Origin: Lewinellaceae bacterium
GTDB lineage: Bacteria; Bacteroidota; Bacteroidia; Chitinophagales; Saprospiraceae
DNA length: 64,000 nucleotides
Reading direction: 5' to 3'
Assembly (NCBI GenBank): GCA_020636325.1
Contig: JACJYC010000021.1
Coordinates: 1 to 64,000, forward strand
The notes below the pieces were generated by a model. The model did no database searches. It was not told where the DNA came from and saw nothing but the letters and a program-made list of their open reading frames with translations. Made by a program: the position numbers and the translations under genes. Position 1 is the stretch's first letter; every line of letters begins with the position of its first letter. This document shows, in pieces, positions 26,138 to 34,975 of this stretch.

Positions 26138-26830
26138 ATGAAACGGATCATCCTGCCGGCCCTGGCGTTCTGGGTCGTTCTTGTATTCAACAACTGCATC
26201 GGGGACGATATCCTCGACGATGCCGTACCCGAAAGCGTAATGATCACCAACCCGATCGACACCATCGGGCAGGGCGATGCCTATCAGTTCGAAGCCCGCT
26301 TTTTGAACAATGTGGGTATCGAAGAAAATCGCCCCGTCAAATGGACCAGTTCCGCGCCTTCCCTGCTGAGCATCGACCAGAACGGGCTGGCCAACGGATT
26401 GACGAAGGGCGTTGCCGTCATCACCGCCGAAGTAGCGTTGACGGGCAAGCCGTCGGTAACGGACGTCATCCAGGTCGTGATCGCCGACAACACTTCCACC
26501 AATCCCAACGACAACACACGCGCGGGCAAGCTCAAAGCCACCAGCAGCTACACCCTGACCGGCGATTTTACCCTGGAAAAACAAGGATCCGACCTGATCC
26601 TGACCCTGGCCGGCAATTACAAAGCGTCCTCCAGTCTGCCCGGCCTCTACGTTTACCTCAGCAACAACCCCAATTCCATCGCCAATGCCCTCGAAATCGG
26701 CCCCGTTACGGTCTTCGACGGCGCCCATGCCTACACCATCGGCGGCAATATCGGCCTGAACGACTACGCACACCTGCTGTACTATTGCAAACCCTTTAAT
26801 GTAAAGGTTGGGGAAGGGGTGTTTGATTAG
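26138..26830 (+). CDS. DM13-domain lipoprotein with Ig-like domain
   Basis: A 230-residue lipoprotein. The lipobox NNC (Cys20) follows a hydrophobic signal starting at the ATG at 26138; the upstream in-frame ATG at 26120 adds six residues. Residues about 34-120 look like a bacterial Ig-like (BIG_2) domain: VKWTSSAPSLLSIDQNGLA. Residues about 135-228 match the DM13 domain: LYVYLSNN, ALEIGPVTVF, GAHAYTIGGNIGLNDY and LLYYCKPFNVKVG. DM13 domains are proposed to take part in redox or hydroxylation chemistry at the cell surface. The next gene is a beta-barrel 159 bp downstream. Confidence 0.78.
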   Translation: MKRIILPALAFWVVLVFNNCIGDDILDDAVPESVMITNPIDTIGQGDAYQFEARFLNNVGIEENRPVKWTSSAPSLLSIDQNGLANGLTKGVAVITAEVALTGKPSVTDVIQVVIADNTSTNPNDNTRAGKLKATSSYTLTGDFTLEKQGSDLILTLAGNYKASSSLPGLYVYLSNNPNSIANALEIGPVTVFDGAHAYTIGGNIGLNDYAHLLYYCKPFNVKVGEGVFD

Positions 26831-26845
26831 GGGGGAGGATTCGAG

Positions 26846-26948
26846 CGTTTGTTGATTTGCCGCCTTCGCCGAGGCTCCGGCCGCCGGAGGTTTATTTGTT
26901 GATTTGTTGATTTGACCCCTCAAATCAACGCATCAACAGATCAACAGC
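26846..26948. repeat. TTGATTTG inverted repeat with hairpin unit
   Basis: Positions 26859-26893 hold a diverged hairpin unit (CCGCCTTCGCC..GGCCGCCGGAGG). It is flanked by TTGATTTG repeats. Downstream, TTGATTTGTTGATTTGA pairs with the following TCAAATCAACGCATCAAC across a CCCC loop. The element lies between the DM13 lipoprotein and the beta-barrel gene. Confidence 0.8.
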
Positions 26949-26989
26949 TACAACAGGCAGGGAACCCGACAGCAAAAAAAATAAAAACC

Positions 26990-27856
26990 ATGAGATACAT
27001 CCACAGCTTAATCATGTTCAGTCTGGTCCTCCTTCCCCAACTGCTGCTGGCCGGCGGAGGATGGCCCCAACCCAAACACGGCGGCTATTTCAAACTGGCT
27101 GAATGGTGGATCATTTCCGACCAGCACTATACCGACAGCGGGCATATCGACCCCAATGTCACGACGGGTATTTTCAATACGACGCTATATGCCGAATACG
27201 GCTTCACCAACCGGTTTACGGGCATCCTGAACATCCCGTTGTTCAGCCGCACGTATCACAATAACCTGATCTCCGGGACCACGGGGGAAGTCCTCGCGCC
27301 CGGCAGCGCCCTCAATTCCGTCGGCGACGCGGACCTGGGCCTGAAATATGGCCTCATCGTCAACAAACCCGTTGTGCTGAGCGCTACCCTGTTTCTTGGC
27401 CTGCCGCTGGGAGAGGACAACGGCGGGATTGCCGGCTCCCTCCAGACCGGCGACGGCGAATTCAACCAAATGCTGCAGCTTGACCTGGGTACTTCCTTTC
27501 GTCTCGGAAAACTGAACGCCTACGCCAACCTCTACGGCGGCTTCAACAACCGCTCCAACGGCTATTCCGATGAATTGCGGTTCGGCATCGAAGGCGGAGC
27601 TACTTTCGGGAAGGATCGCATCACGGCCATCGCCCGTTTGTTCGGGGTTAAATCCCTTAAAAACGGCGATCCGGACAAAGCGGCCAACAGCACCAGCATT
27701 TTCGCCAACAACAGCGAATTCCTTTCCTTTTCCCCCGAAGTCGCCTACCGCCTCACCGACCGCTGGGGCGTTTCAGCCGGCATCGGTACGGCTTTTTCCG
27801 GCCGGATCATCTTCGCCAATCCGTCTTATACGGTGGGGGTTTTTGTGCAGTTGTAG
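26990..27856 (+). CDS. Outer-membrane beta-barrel protein
   Basis: A 288-residue exported protein. The ATG at 26990 was chosen because it starts a proper signal peptide (MRYIHSLIMFSLVLLP, ending LAGG); the longer frame upstream runs through repeat DNA. The rest has amphipathic strands such as TTLYAEYGFTNRFTGILNIP, VVLSATLFLGLPLG and LNAYANLYGGFNNRS. The overall look is like the transporter-type barrels of the MetA/phenol group, but I cannot assign a substrate. It lies after the DM13 lipoprotein in the same orientation. Confidence 0.65.
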   Translation: MRYIHSLIMFSLVLLPQLLLAGGGWPQPKHGGYFKLAEWWIISDQHYTDSGHIDPNVTTGIFNTTLYAEYGFTNRFTGILNIPLFSRTYHNNLISGTTGEVLAPGSALNSVGDADLGLKYGLIVNKPVVLSATLFLGLPLGEDNGGIAGSLQTGDGEFNQMLQLDLGTSFRLGKLNAYANLYGGFNNRSNGYSDELRFGIEGGATFGKDRITAIARLFGVKSLKNGDPDKAANSTSIFANNSEFLSFSPEVAYRLTDRWGVSAGIGTAFSGRIIFANPSYTVGVFVQL

Positions 27857-27858
27857 TT

Positions 27859-28012
27859 TTGAGGAACTGAGGAATTACCTCCTTCGCTCTTGGTGAGCTA
27901 CGGCGGTCGGGGGAGGAATTGAGAGTTTGGTGATTTTCCTCCTCCGCTCTTTGGAGCTACGGCCGCCGGAGGGTGATTTGAAAGCGACAGTTCTCAGATC
28001 AACACCCTAAAT
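27859..28012. repeat. GAGGAACTGA repeats with two hairpin units
   Basis: GAGGAACTGAGGAATT at 27861 leads into a CCTCCTTCGCTCTTGGTGAG hairpin, a further GAGGAATTGAGAG border, a second hairpin variant (about 27936-27974) and a short ATCAACACC tail. It separates the barrel gene (plus) from the reductase-like gene (minus). Confidence 0.85.
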
Positions 28013-28019
28013 CGAGGAA

Positions 28020-28544
28020 TCACAAAACCGCATACCTTAGCATGACCAGGCCCGAGTCGTACGGCGTTGACTCCAGCAATTTCAGCTGGGTCCGCCCGGG
28101 GATATCCTGGAATAACAGCTTGCCGCTGCCCAGCAGGACAGGATGTACGGCCAGGAGCAGCTCGTCAACGAGGCCGAGTTCGAAAAAGGCGGTTGTGAGG
28201 CTTGCCCCGCCGAACAGCCAGATATCCTTGCCCGGTTCGGCTTTGATCCGCATGACCTCCGCTTTGATGTCCCCGCCGACCAGGATATTGGGCGGCTGCA
28301 CTTCCTTGAGGGTATTCGAAAAAACGTAGGACCGGATATGCGAAAACATCCCGGCGCCTTCCGCGCTCTGGTCCTGGCTGATGACCAGTTCATAGGATTT
28401 CCGCCCGTAAAACAAGGCGTCGATCCGTTTCAGGAATGCACTCATGCCATAATCCTGATCGGTAAAACACCAGTCGTATTCGCCGTTGGGCCCTTCGATG
28501 AATCCGTCGAGGGTGACGGCTACGCTTAAGATCACTTTTCTCAT
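28020..28544 (-). CDS. RibD C-terminal/dihydrofolate reductase-like protein
   Basis: A 174-residue protein of the RibD_C/YyaP-like reductase group. The first strand and turn are MRKVILSVAVTLDGFIEGPN. Later motifs are DALFYGRKSYE, DIWLFGGASLTTAFFELGLVDE (quoted in part as WLFGGASL and LGLVDELLL) and VHPVLLGSGKLLF. It probably uses NAD(P)H on an unknown substrate. It is a single cytosolic domain of normal length for the group. Confidence 0.82.
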   Translation of the reverse strand: MRKVILSVAVTLDGFIEGPNGEYDWCFTDQDYGMSAFLKRIDALFYGRKSYELVISQDQSAEGAGMFSHIRSYVFSNTLKEVQPPNILVGGDIKAEVMRIKAEPGKDIWLFGGASLTTAFFELGLVDELLLAVHPVLLGSGKLLFQDIPGRTQLKLLESTPYDSGLVMLRYAVL

Positions 28545-28555
28545 GCAATTTTTTT

Positions 28556-28650
28556 TAGTTGTAAGTTGTAAGTCGTAAGTTGTAAGTCGTAAGTCGTAAG
28601 TTGTAAGTTGTAAGTGGTAAGTGGTAAGTCGTAAGTCGTAAGTGGTAAGT
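28556..28650. repeat. GTAAGTYGTAAGT microsatellite-like tract
   Basis: About nine units of GTAAGTTGTAA or GTAAGTCGTAA follow each other just upstream of the reductase-like gene start. The same unit appears in reverse orientation at 55425-55516, between araD and araA. Confidence 0.9.
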
Positions 28651-28741
28651 AGGCCGCATACCGGCTTGCGACGAGGTCAATCAACTATCTGCATGGCAAA
28701 GATCCGCCGGCGTTCGGAACAATGATTGTAAAAATCCGCCA

Positions 28742-29500
28742 TCAGTACAAAATATGGCTGGAGGCGATGAGTTCGCCGGGCGAAACGCCGGAAAAAGTCC
28801 TGAAATCGTGGATAAAATGGGCCTGGTCGTAGTAGCCGAAGGAATAGGCAATATCGGTAAGGCGGGAGGCGGGATCGGCCTTGATGGCCTTCAGAGAAGT
28901 CGTGAAACGGGTGAGGCGGGCAAATTCCTTGGGTGTGAGGCCCACCGACGACCTGAAACGCCGGATCAATTGCCGGTTGCTCAATCCGGCCTTATCGGAT
29001 AAGGCGTCGATCTTCACATTGCCCCCTTCCTGACGGATCAGGTTCGTGCAATAATCGACGGCCCGGTCTGCTTTTTCAAGCTGCTGCAATTGCTGCAACA
29101 AGAATTCCTGGACAATCTCGGACCGTTTTTCGGCGGTCCCCGCTTCGGTAATGCGGCTTTCCAGATCAGCTGCGCGGCCCTTCCAGATATCGCCCATGGC
29201 AACTGCGTCAGCCGACAGTTCGTCCATCGGCAATCCGAAGAATGGATAGGCCCGCCCTGGCAGGAAACAAACGGAGATATAAGCCACCTTGCCCTGGTGA
29301 AGGACGCTTGAAGGGCGTTTAAGCCGCGGGTTTAAAAAACTGGTCGGCCGGTCGCCAAAATTGAAAAAGACTTCCAGACAGCCGTCAGGCACCGTCATCA
29401 TGGTATGCGGCCCCATATTGAAACCTTCCCCTTCCATCGAAAAAACGGTTCTGATGTACGGAAGGAGGGCAGGATGTACGGTATGAAGCCGGAAGATCAC
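28742..29500 (-). CDS. AraC-family transcriptional regulator
   Basis: A 252-residue regulator. The N-terminal sensor part (about 1-140) resembles the DUF6597 domain (HTVHPALLPYIRTVFSMEG and MTVPDGCLEVFFNFGD). The C-terminal AraC DNA-binding part (about 155-245) has two helix-turn-helices: LSDKAGLSNRQLIRRFRSSV, GLTPKEFARLTRF and the second with DIAYSFGYYDQAHFIHDFR. It acts as an activator or repressor; the target is unknown. It is not adjacent to the ara genes at 52884, so a link is not supported. Confidence 0.88.
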   Translation of the reverse strand: MIFRLHTVHPALLPYIRTVFSMEGEGFNMGPHTMMTVPDGCLEVFFNFGDRPTSFLNPRLKRPSSVLHQGKVAYISVCFLPGRAYPFFGLPMDELSADAVAMGDIWKGRAADLESRITEAGTAEKRSEIVQEFLLQQLQQLEKADRAVDYCTNLIRQEGGNVKIDALSDKAGLSNRQLIRRFRSSVGLTPKEFARLTRFTTSLKAIKADPASRLTDIAYSFGYYDQAHFIHDFRTFSGVSPGELIASSHILY

Positions 29501-29771
29501 AACTTGCCGGGGTTGGTGAATGCGCTACCGTAAATGACGGATGCAACAAATGCATCGTCGCCGATCATGCCGCATAAAATACCTGGCGATCTTTTCCCGG
29601 TCATAACTGTTCTTTTAAATGAATTACCTGCAATTTAAAGAATAAACCGATCGATGCAACCGCAGGCGGGCCAAAAATGCTCTTAATAGTGTCTTTTGAA
29701 GCAACGCCGGACCAAAAGCCGGGGAATGTCAAAAATTCACCGGGGATTCGCTGCGTTATCATAAAAAATTG

Positions 29772-29779
29772 TAACTTTG
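29772..29779 (+). promoter_or_regulatory. TAnnTTTG promoter box before bamD
   Basis: TAACTTTG lies 7 bp before the bamD ATG. Such a box close to the start is common for Bacteroidota genes with short leaders. The upstream TTTG box is not clear at the standard distance. Confidence 0.45.
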
Positions 29780-29786
29780 CGGGCTT

Positions 29787-30623
29787 ATGAAAATCAAGGG
29801 TTTATTTATCTTTTCATGCGTGGTCATTCTGGGGCTGAGCGCCTGCCGCAGCGAATTCGAGAAGATTCGCAGCAGCGGCGATCCGGCCGGCATCCTCAAA
29901 AAAGGGGATGAATACTACGCCAAGGAAGATTATCAGCGCGCGCAGTCCCTTTACGAGCTGGTCCTGCCGACCTACAGGGGAAGGAAAGAAGCCGAGGAAA
30001 TCGCCTACCGGTACGCCTATACGTACTATTATATGGGGCAGTACATCCTGGCATCCTACTATTTCAACAACTTTTCCCAAACCTTCGGCGGCAGTTCCAA
30101 AAAAGAAGAAGCCGATTTCATGTCGGCCTATTGCAATTACAAGCTTTCGCCGACCTTCCGGCTGGATCAAACCTATACGGACAAGGCGATCGAGGATTTT
30201 CAGTTGTTCATCAACACCTATCCCCAGAGCACCCGCGTAGAGGAGTGCAACAAGCTGATCGACGAAATGAGGGCCAAACTGGAAGACAAAGCCTACCACG
30301 AGGCCCTGCTGTATTTCGATATGCAGTATTACCAATCGGCGATCCAGACCTTTGACAACATGCTCAAGGATTTTCCTGAGACCAGTGACGCCGAACAGGT
30401 TCGATACATGATCCTCCGCTCGGCCCACCTGCTGGCGGAAAACAGCTTCGTCGACAAGCAGCAGGAACGTTATATCGATGCCCGCGACCGGGCGCAGGAA
30501 TTCATCAACCGCTTCCCGGAGAGCAGGAACCTCAAGGAAGTAAAAGATATTCTGGCGAATGCCAATAAAAAATTAAATCAGTTGAATAATGTCAGACATC
30601 AAAGCCAAAGTTCAGGGAATTGA
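29787..30623 (+). CDS. bamD: Outer-membrane assembly lipoprotein BamD
   Basis: A 278-residue lipoprotein with lipobox LSAC (Cys20). TPR-like repeats cover the whole mature part: GDEYYAKEDYQRAQSLYE, AYTYYYMGQYILASYYFNNF, ALLYFDMQYYQSAIQTFDNM and a final ARDRAQEFINRFPES. This is the BamD/YfiO family, which works with BamA in inserting outer-membrane proteins. It is the first gene of a conserved Bacteroidota operon: bamD, rpoZ, coaBC and porD. Its end overlaps rpoZ by 35 bp in another frame. Confidence 0.92.
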   Translation: MKIKGLFIFSCVVILGLSACRSEFEKIRSSGDPAGILKKGDEYYAKEDYQRAQSLYELVLPTYRGRKEAEEIAYRYAYTYYYMGQYILASYYFNNFSQTFGGSSKKEEADFMSAYCNYKLSPTFRLDQTYTDKAIEDFQLFINTYPQSTRVEECNKLIDEMRAKLEDKAYHEALLYFDMQYYQSAIQTFDNMLKDFPETSDAEQVRYMILRSAHLLAENSFVDKQQERYIDARDRAQEFINRFPESRNLKEVKDILANANKKLNQLNNVRHQSQSSGN

Positions 30624-30927
30624 CCCCAATGTCCGGGCCCGCGACGTAGATGATATGGCTGCCGAAACCACCAATATCTACGAAACGCTGGCGATCATCA
30701 CCAAACGCGCCATCCAGTTGGGCTCTGAATTGAAGCAGGAGTTGAATACCAAACTCGAAGAATTCGCCACCACCTCCGATACCATCGAGGAGATCAGCGA
30801 AAACAAAGAGCAGATCGAAATTTCCAAATTCTACGAGCGCCTGCCGAATCCGGCCATCATTGCGACCGAAGAATGGATCAATGACGACCTGTATTACCGC
30901 TTCAAAGAGCGCAGGAAAAATTATTGA
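30589..30927 (+). CDS. rpoZ: RNA polymerase omega-like subunit
   Basis: A 112-residue protein matching the Bacteroidota form of the omega subunit of RNA polymerase: NIYETLAIITKRAIQLGSELK, LNTKLEEFATTSD and ISKFYERLPNP. Omega helps assemble the core enzyme and takes part in the response to ppGpp in some phyla. The gene overlaps the end of bamD by 35 bp, implying coupled translation, and precedes coaBC by 107 bp. Confidence 0.88.
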   Translation: MSDIKAKVQGIDPNVRARDVDDMAAETTNIYETLAIITKRAIQLGSELKQELNTKLEEFATTSDTIEEISENKEQIEISKFYERLPNPAIIATEEWINDDLYYRFKERRKNY

Positions 30928-31034
30928 TGCCGACGTCTTTGACGTCCGTTCAGAACCGATATTCAATTGCCGGGTGACAGCGCTTGCGTGCGCCATCCGG
31001 CAATTGTTGTTTCACGGCCTAGATCCGCTGTTTC

Positions 31035-32237
31035 ATGCTTCAGGGTAAAAAGATCATTCTGGGGGTTACCGGCAGCATTGCCGCCTATAAAGCCGCCTAC
31101 CTGGTGCGCCTGCTCGTTAAAGCCGGCGCGGAGGTAAAGGTGCTGATGACGCCCGCCGCTGCGGGGTTTATCAGTCCGCTCACCCTGTCGACGCTTTCCA
31201 AAAATGAAGTACTGTCGGAGGTCTCCACCGGATCCGGATGGAACAACCATGTGGACCTCGGGCTTTGGGCGGACGCGTACGTCCTCGCGCCGCTCACCGC
31301 CAATTCCATGGCCAAACTCGCCAACGGCATTTGCGACAATATCCTTTCCGCGGTCTTCCTCTCCGCCCGCTGCCCGGTCTGGATCGCACCCGCCATGGAC
31401 CTCGACATGTGGCGCCACCCGGCTACCCGGGAAAACCTGCGCCGCCTGCAGTCCTTCGGCGTACACCTGATCCCGGTGGGCTACGGCGAACTGGCCAGCG
31501 GCCTTACCGGCGAAGGGCGGATGGCCGAACCGGAAGACATTGTGCGCTCACTGGAAGACCATTTCCGGCAAAGCGGGGATTTTACGGGCCTGCGCATCCT
31601 GATCACCGCAGGGCCCACTTTTGAACCGATCGACCCCGTGCGGTTCATCGGCAACCATTCGTCCGGCAAAATGGGCATTGCCCTGGCTGAAGAAGCGGCC
31701 CGGCGCGGCGCAACGGTCGAACTGGTGCTCGGCCCGACAACTGTAAAAACCGATCATCCGGGGGTGATTACCACGCGCGTGCAAACCGCAGAGGAAATGT
31801 ATGCCGCAGCTGCAGCAAAATTCCCCGACTGCCGGGTTGCGATCCTGGCGGCCGCTGTGGCCGATTACCGGCCCGCCGAGGTAGCTGCCGAAAAGATCAA
31901 AAAGAAATCGGAGGACATGAGCCTTCACCTGGTCAAAACCCGGGATATCGCCGCCGAATTGGGCCGGGTGAAACGAAAGGATCAGGTGATCGTCGGTTTT
32001 GCACTCGAAACCCAGCATGAAACGGTGAACGCCCGGGAAAAACTCGAAAAGAAGAATTTCGATTTTATCGTCCTCAACTCCCTACGCGATGAAGGCGCCG
32101 GGTTCCGCCACGACACCAACAAGATTTCTATCATCCACCGGGACAATAAGATGATCGAATTTGAGTTAAAAACAAAGACCGAAGCCGCCGGAGACATCCT
32201 CAATGAACTCCGCACCCGGCTTCTCGCAGAAAAATAA
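31035..32237 (+). CDS. coaBC: Phosphopantothenoylcysteine decarboxylase/synthetase
   Basis: A 400-residue bifunctional enzyme of coenzyme A synthesis. The N-terminal CoaC half (about 1-180) binds FMN and decarboxylates; it has the start GVTGSIAAYKA, active-site His72, the PLTANS motif (86-91) and PAMDLDMW. The C-terminal CoaB half (about 185-400) joins cysteine to phosphopantothenate and has TAGPTFEPIDPVRFIGNHSS and GKMG. The length is normal. It is part of the bamD operon and lies 11 bp before porD. Confidence 0.95.
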   Translation: MLQGKKIILGVTGSIAAYKAAYLVRLLVKAGAEVKVLMTPAAAGFISPLTLSTLSKNEVLSEVSTGSGWNNHVDLGLWADAYVLAPLTANSMAKLANGICDNILSAVFLSARCPVWIAPAMDLDMWRHPATRENLRRLQSFGVHLIPVGYGELASGLTGEGRMAEPEDIVRSLEDHFRQSGDFTGLRILITAGPTFEPIDPVRFIGNHSSGKMGIALAEEAARRGATVELVLGPTTVKTDHPGVITTRVQTAEEMYAAAAAKFPDCRVAILAAAVADYRPAEVAAEKIKKKSEDMSLHLVKTRDIAAELGRVKRKDQVIVGFALETQHETVNAREKLEKKNFDFIVLNSLRDEGAGFRHDTNKISIIHRDNKMIEFELKTKTEAAGDILNELRTRLLAEK

Positions 32238-32248
32238 GTATCGGTAAG

Positions 32249-33154
32249 ATGAGAAAACAGTTCTTATTACTTTCAATCCTTTCTCTGGGCTTCACCGGCC
32301 TGACCGCTCAGGAAGTCAATTTCACCGTCAAGGTCAACGGCCAGAAAGCCACCAGCGTGGACCCCAAAGTGTTCGCGACCCTGGAAAATACCATCCAGGA
32401 ATTCCTCAACAGCACCAAATGGACGGAGGATGTCTTCGAAACCGAAGAAAGGATCAATTGCAACCTGCTCCTTACCATTTCCGAAGAGCGCAGCGCAACC
32501 AATTTCAAGGCCGACCTGGCCATCCAGAGTTCCAGGCCGGTTTACGGGGTGGAATATGAAACCCCCATGTTCAACCACCTCGATAAGGAAGTGACGTTCG
32601 ACTACGAACAATACCAACCCCTGCAATTCAGCAAAAACCTGTTCCAGGACAACCTCTCCTCCGTCCTGGCCTACTACGTCTATATCGTCATCGGCCTGGA
32701 CTACGACTCCTTCTCCCTGCTGGGCGGCGAACCCTATTTCAAAACGGCCCAGGAGATCGTCAATACCGTGCCGGAGAACGTGGCCGCAGGCAACCCGGGC
32801 TGGCGGTCGCAGGAAAGCAACCGCAACCGCTATTGGCTGATGGAAAACCTGCTCTCGCCCCGCGTACGGCCTTTCCGCCAGGGATTCTACAATTATCACC
32901 GCCTCGGGCTCGACGTCATGTACAAGGACCCCAACGGCGGCCGCGCCGTCATCGCGCAAACCATCGAAGACCTCGGCCGGGTCAACCAATCCTACCCCAA
33001 CGCCATGATCGTCCAGATCTTCAACAACACCAAAAATGCGGAAATCGTGGAGATCTTCAAAGGCGGCACCCTGGAGGAAAAGAACAAGCTCGTGGAGATC
33101 ATGGGCCGTGTCGATCCTACCCGGGCCAACGCCTACCGGAGCGTGCGGAATTGA
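32249..33154 (+). CDS. porD: DUF4835/PorD-like type IX secretion protein
   Basis: A 301-residue exported protein with a signal peptide (about 1-20, ending LTAQ). Motifs of the DUF4835 family are present: NLLLTISEERSATNFKADL, LAIQSSRPVYG, YYVYIVIGLDYDSFSLLGG and the segment NRNRYWLMENLLSPRVRPFR. In Bacteroidota the family (PorD) is required for, or linked to, type IX secretion and gliding. It is the last gene of the bamD-rpoZ-coaBC block. Confidence 0.9.
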   Translation: MRKQFLLLSILSLGFTGLTAQEVNFTVKVNGQKATSVDPKVFATLENTIQEFLNSTKWTEDVFETEERINCNLLLTISEERSATNFKADLAIQSSRPVYGVEYETPMFNHLDKEVTFDYEQYQPLQFSKNLFQDNLSSVLAYYVYIVIGLDYDSFSLLGGEPYFKTAQEIVNTVPENVAAGNPGWRSQESNRNRYWLMENLLSPRVRPFRQGFYNYHRLGLDVMYKDPNGGRAVIAQTIEDLGRVNQSYPNAMIVQIFNNTKNAEIVEIFKGGTLEEKNKLVEIMGRVDPTRANAYRSVRN

Positions 33155-33497
33155 GATTGAATCGATTTTGCCGATTAATTTCGATTGCATCGATTAACCT
33201 GACCAATAGACGGACACCTTTAATCGAACAATCGGCTCAATCCAATCAATCGAATCAATCGAACAATCCAATCAATCATTTATTGAGGAACTGAGGAATT
33301 ACCTCCTTCGCTCTTGGTGAGCTTCGGCGGTCGGGGGAGGAACTGAGGAATCGAAAAATCGAATCAATCGAATCAATCCAATCAATCCAATCAATCGGTT
33401 CAATCCAATCAATTGAATCAATTGAACAATTCAACTGTTTTGCCTAAATTAGCCTCCCGATCCATTCCCTGATCAACTCAAAACGAAACGACCAACC
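33155..33497. repeat. 343-bp gap of AATCAATC repeats and a GAGGAACTGA hairpin unit
   Basis: I see no gene. Two blocks of AATCAATCSAATCAATC (about 33215-33278 and 33358-33440) flank a GAGGAACTGA/CCTCCTTCGCTCTTG hairpin unit (33284-33350). The AATCAATC unit is the reverse complement of the GATTGATT array between araB and araD at 54550-54700. Nested placement suggests the hairpin unit was inserted into the AATC array. Confidence 0.88.
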
Positions 33498-34904
33498 ATG
33501 AAAAGAAGAGACTTTGTCAAGGCAACCGGCGCTACGGCCGCCGCTTTCACGATCATCCCCCGGTCTGTACTCGGCGGACGCGGGTTCATTTCGCCCAGCG
33601 ACAAGCTCAATATCGCCTGTATCGGCGTCGGCGGCAAGGGCGAGGTGAACTCCAATAATTCCTACAACAACGGCTCGGACAATATCGTCGCGCTTTGCGA
33701 TGTCGACGACCGGATGGCGGCCGGCGGCCGGAAAAGGTGGCCGAATGCAAGCTATTACCGCGATTTCCGGGAAATGCTCGACAAGGAAGGCAGCCGCATC
33801 GACGCGGTCACGGTCAGCACACCCGACCATATGCACGCCGTACAGGCGCTTGAATGCATGAAACGCGGCAAACACGTCTACTGCGAAAAACCGCTTACCC
33901 ACGACATTTACGAGGCCCGGATCCTGACCCAGGCGGCTGAGAAATACAAGGTCGTCACCCAGATGGGCAACCAGGGCAGCTCCGGCGACGACACCCGGTA
34001 CGTCGAATCCTGGATCCAGAACGGACTGATCGGCGATGTGCACAAGGTACACGTCTGGACCAACCGCCCGGTATGGCCGCAAGGCATCGCCCGCCCCAAA
34101 GGCAAGCACAAGATCCCCAAGCAGGTGGATTGGGAACTGTGGCTGGGCACCGCCCCGCAACGGCCGTTCAACCCCACTTACCTGCCCGCTACCTGGCGCG
34201 GATGGGTGGATTTCGGTACCGGCGCACTCGGCGATATGGGCTGTCATTTCATGGATGTGCCCTTCCGCGCCCTCAAGCTGGGTTATCCGACCTCCGTGTA
34301 TTGCAGCGTGGCCGGCGCCTGGAACGGCTTCTTCGACCAGAACCTCGTGATGGACAGCTACCCGACCGCCTCGATCATCCATATCCAGTTTCCGGCACGC
34401 GCGGGGATGGTGCCCGTTGAGCTGGTCTGGTACGACGGCGGCATCCTGCCCGAACGCCCGAAGGAACTCCTGCCCGACGAAGAACTCGGCGAATTGGACG
34501 GCGGCATTCTCTTTGAAGGCGCCAAAGGCAAGATGATGGCCGGTCTGTTCGGCCGCAAAGCCACCCTGTTGCCGACCAAACTGATGAAGGACGTTCCCCT
34601 GCCCAAGCCCAGCAAACCGCTGGTGGAAAACGGTTCGGAAGGCCACCAGCAGCAATGGGTGAAGGCCTGCAAGGAAGGCTACGGCGCCTACGTCAGTTCG
34701 CCGTTCTCCGAATCCGGCCCGCTCGCCGAAACGGTCCTCATGGGCAACCTCGCCGTGTTGAGCTACAACCAGCAGGAAAATGACGCCTTCACCGGCCGCA
34801 AGGAATTGCTCTGGGACGGGCAAAACATGAAGATCACCAATTTCGAACCGGCCAACCAGTTTGTGCGGCGGAATTATCGCGGGGATTGGAAGCTGGAGTT
34901 GTAG
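33498..34904 (+). CDS. Tat-exported Gfo/Idh/MocA oxidoreductase
   Basis: A 468-residue oxidoreductase with a twin-arginine signal (RRDFVKATG) at its start, so it is exported folded with its NAD(P) bound. The Rossmann motif is CIGVGGKG, followed by VSTPDHMHA and the EKPLTHD signature. The C-terminal part includes TGALGDMGCHFMDVPFRAL. It resembles the Bacteroidota group thought to work on sugars or glycans in the periplasm. The substrate is unknown. No neighbour clarifies its role. Confidence 0.9.
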   Translation: MKRRDFVKATGATAAAFTIIPRSVLGGRGFISPSDKLNIACIGVGGKGEVNSNNSYNNGSDNIVALCDVDDRMAAGGRKRWPNASYYRDFREMLDKEGSRIDAVTVSTPDHMHAVQALECMKRGKHVYCEKPLTHDIYEARILTQAAEKYKVVTQMGNQGSSGDDTRYVESWIQNGLIGDVHKVHVWTNRPVWPQGIARPKGKHKIPKQVDWELWLGTAPQRPFNPTYLPATWRGWVDFGTGALGDMGCHFMDVPFRALKLGYPTSVYCSVAGAWNGFFDQNLVMDSYPTASIIHIQFPARAGMVPVELVWYDGGILPERPKELLPDEELGELDGGILFEGAKGKMMAGLFGRKATLLPTKLMKDVPLPKPSKPLVENGSEGHQQQWVKACKEGYGAYVSSPFSESGPLAETVLMGNLAVLSYNQQENDAFTGRKELLWDGQNMKITNFEPANQFVRRNYRGDWKLEL

Positions 34905-34975
34905 AGGCCAGGCTATTCTTTCAGTCCGGGCCTTTAAGGAGAAGTACACCCGTTGGTTGCTTTGATGCTATTCCG

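Noticed and set aside
28742..29500. AraC-family gene as regulator of the araBDA genes
   Set aside because: It is 23 kb away and its sensor half is of the DUF6597 type, not the arabinose-binding type.
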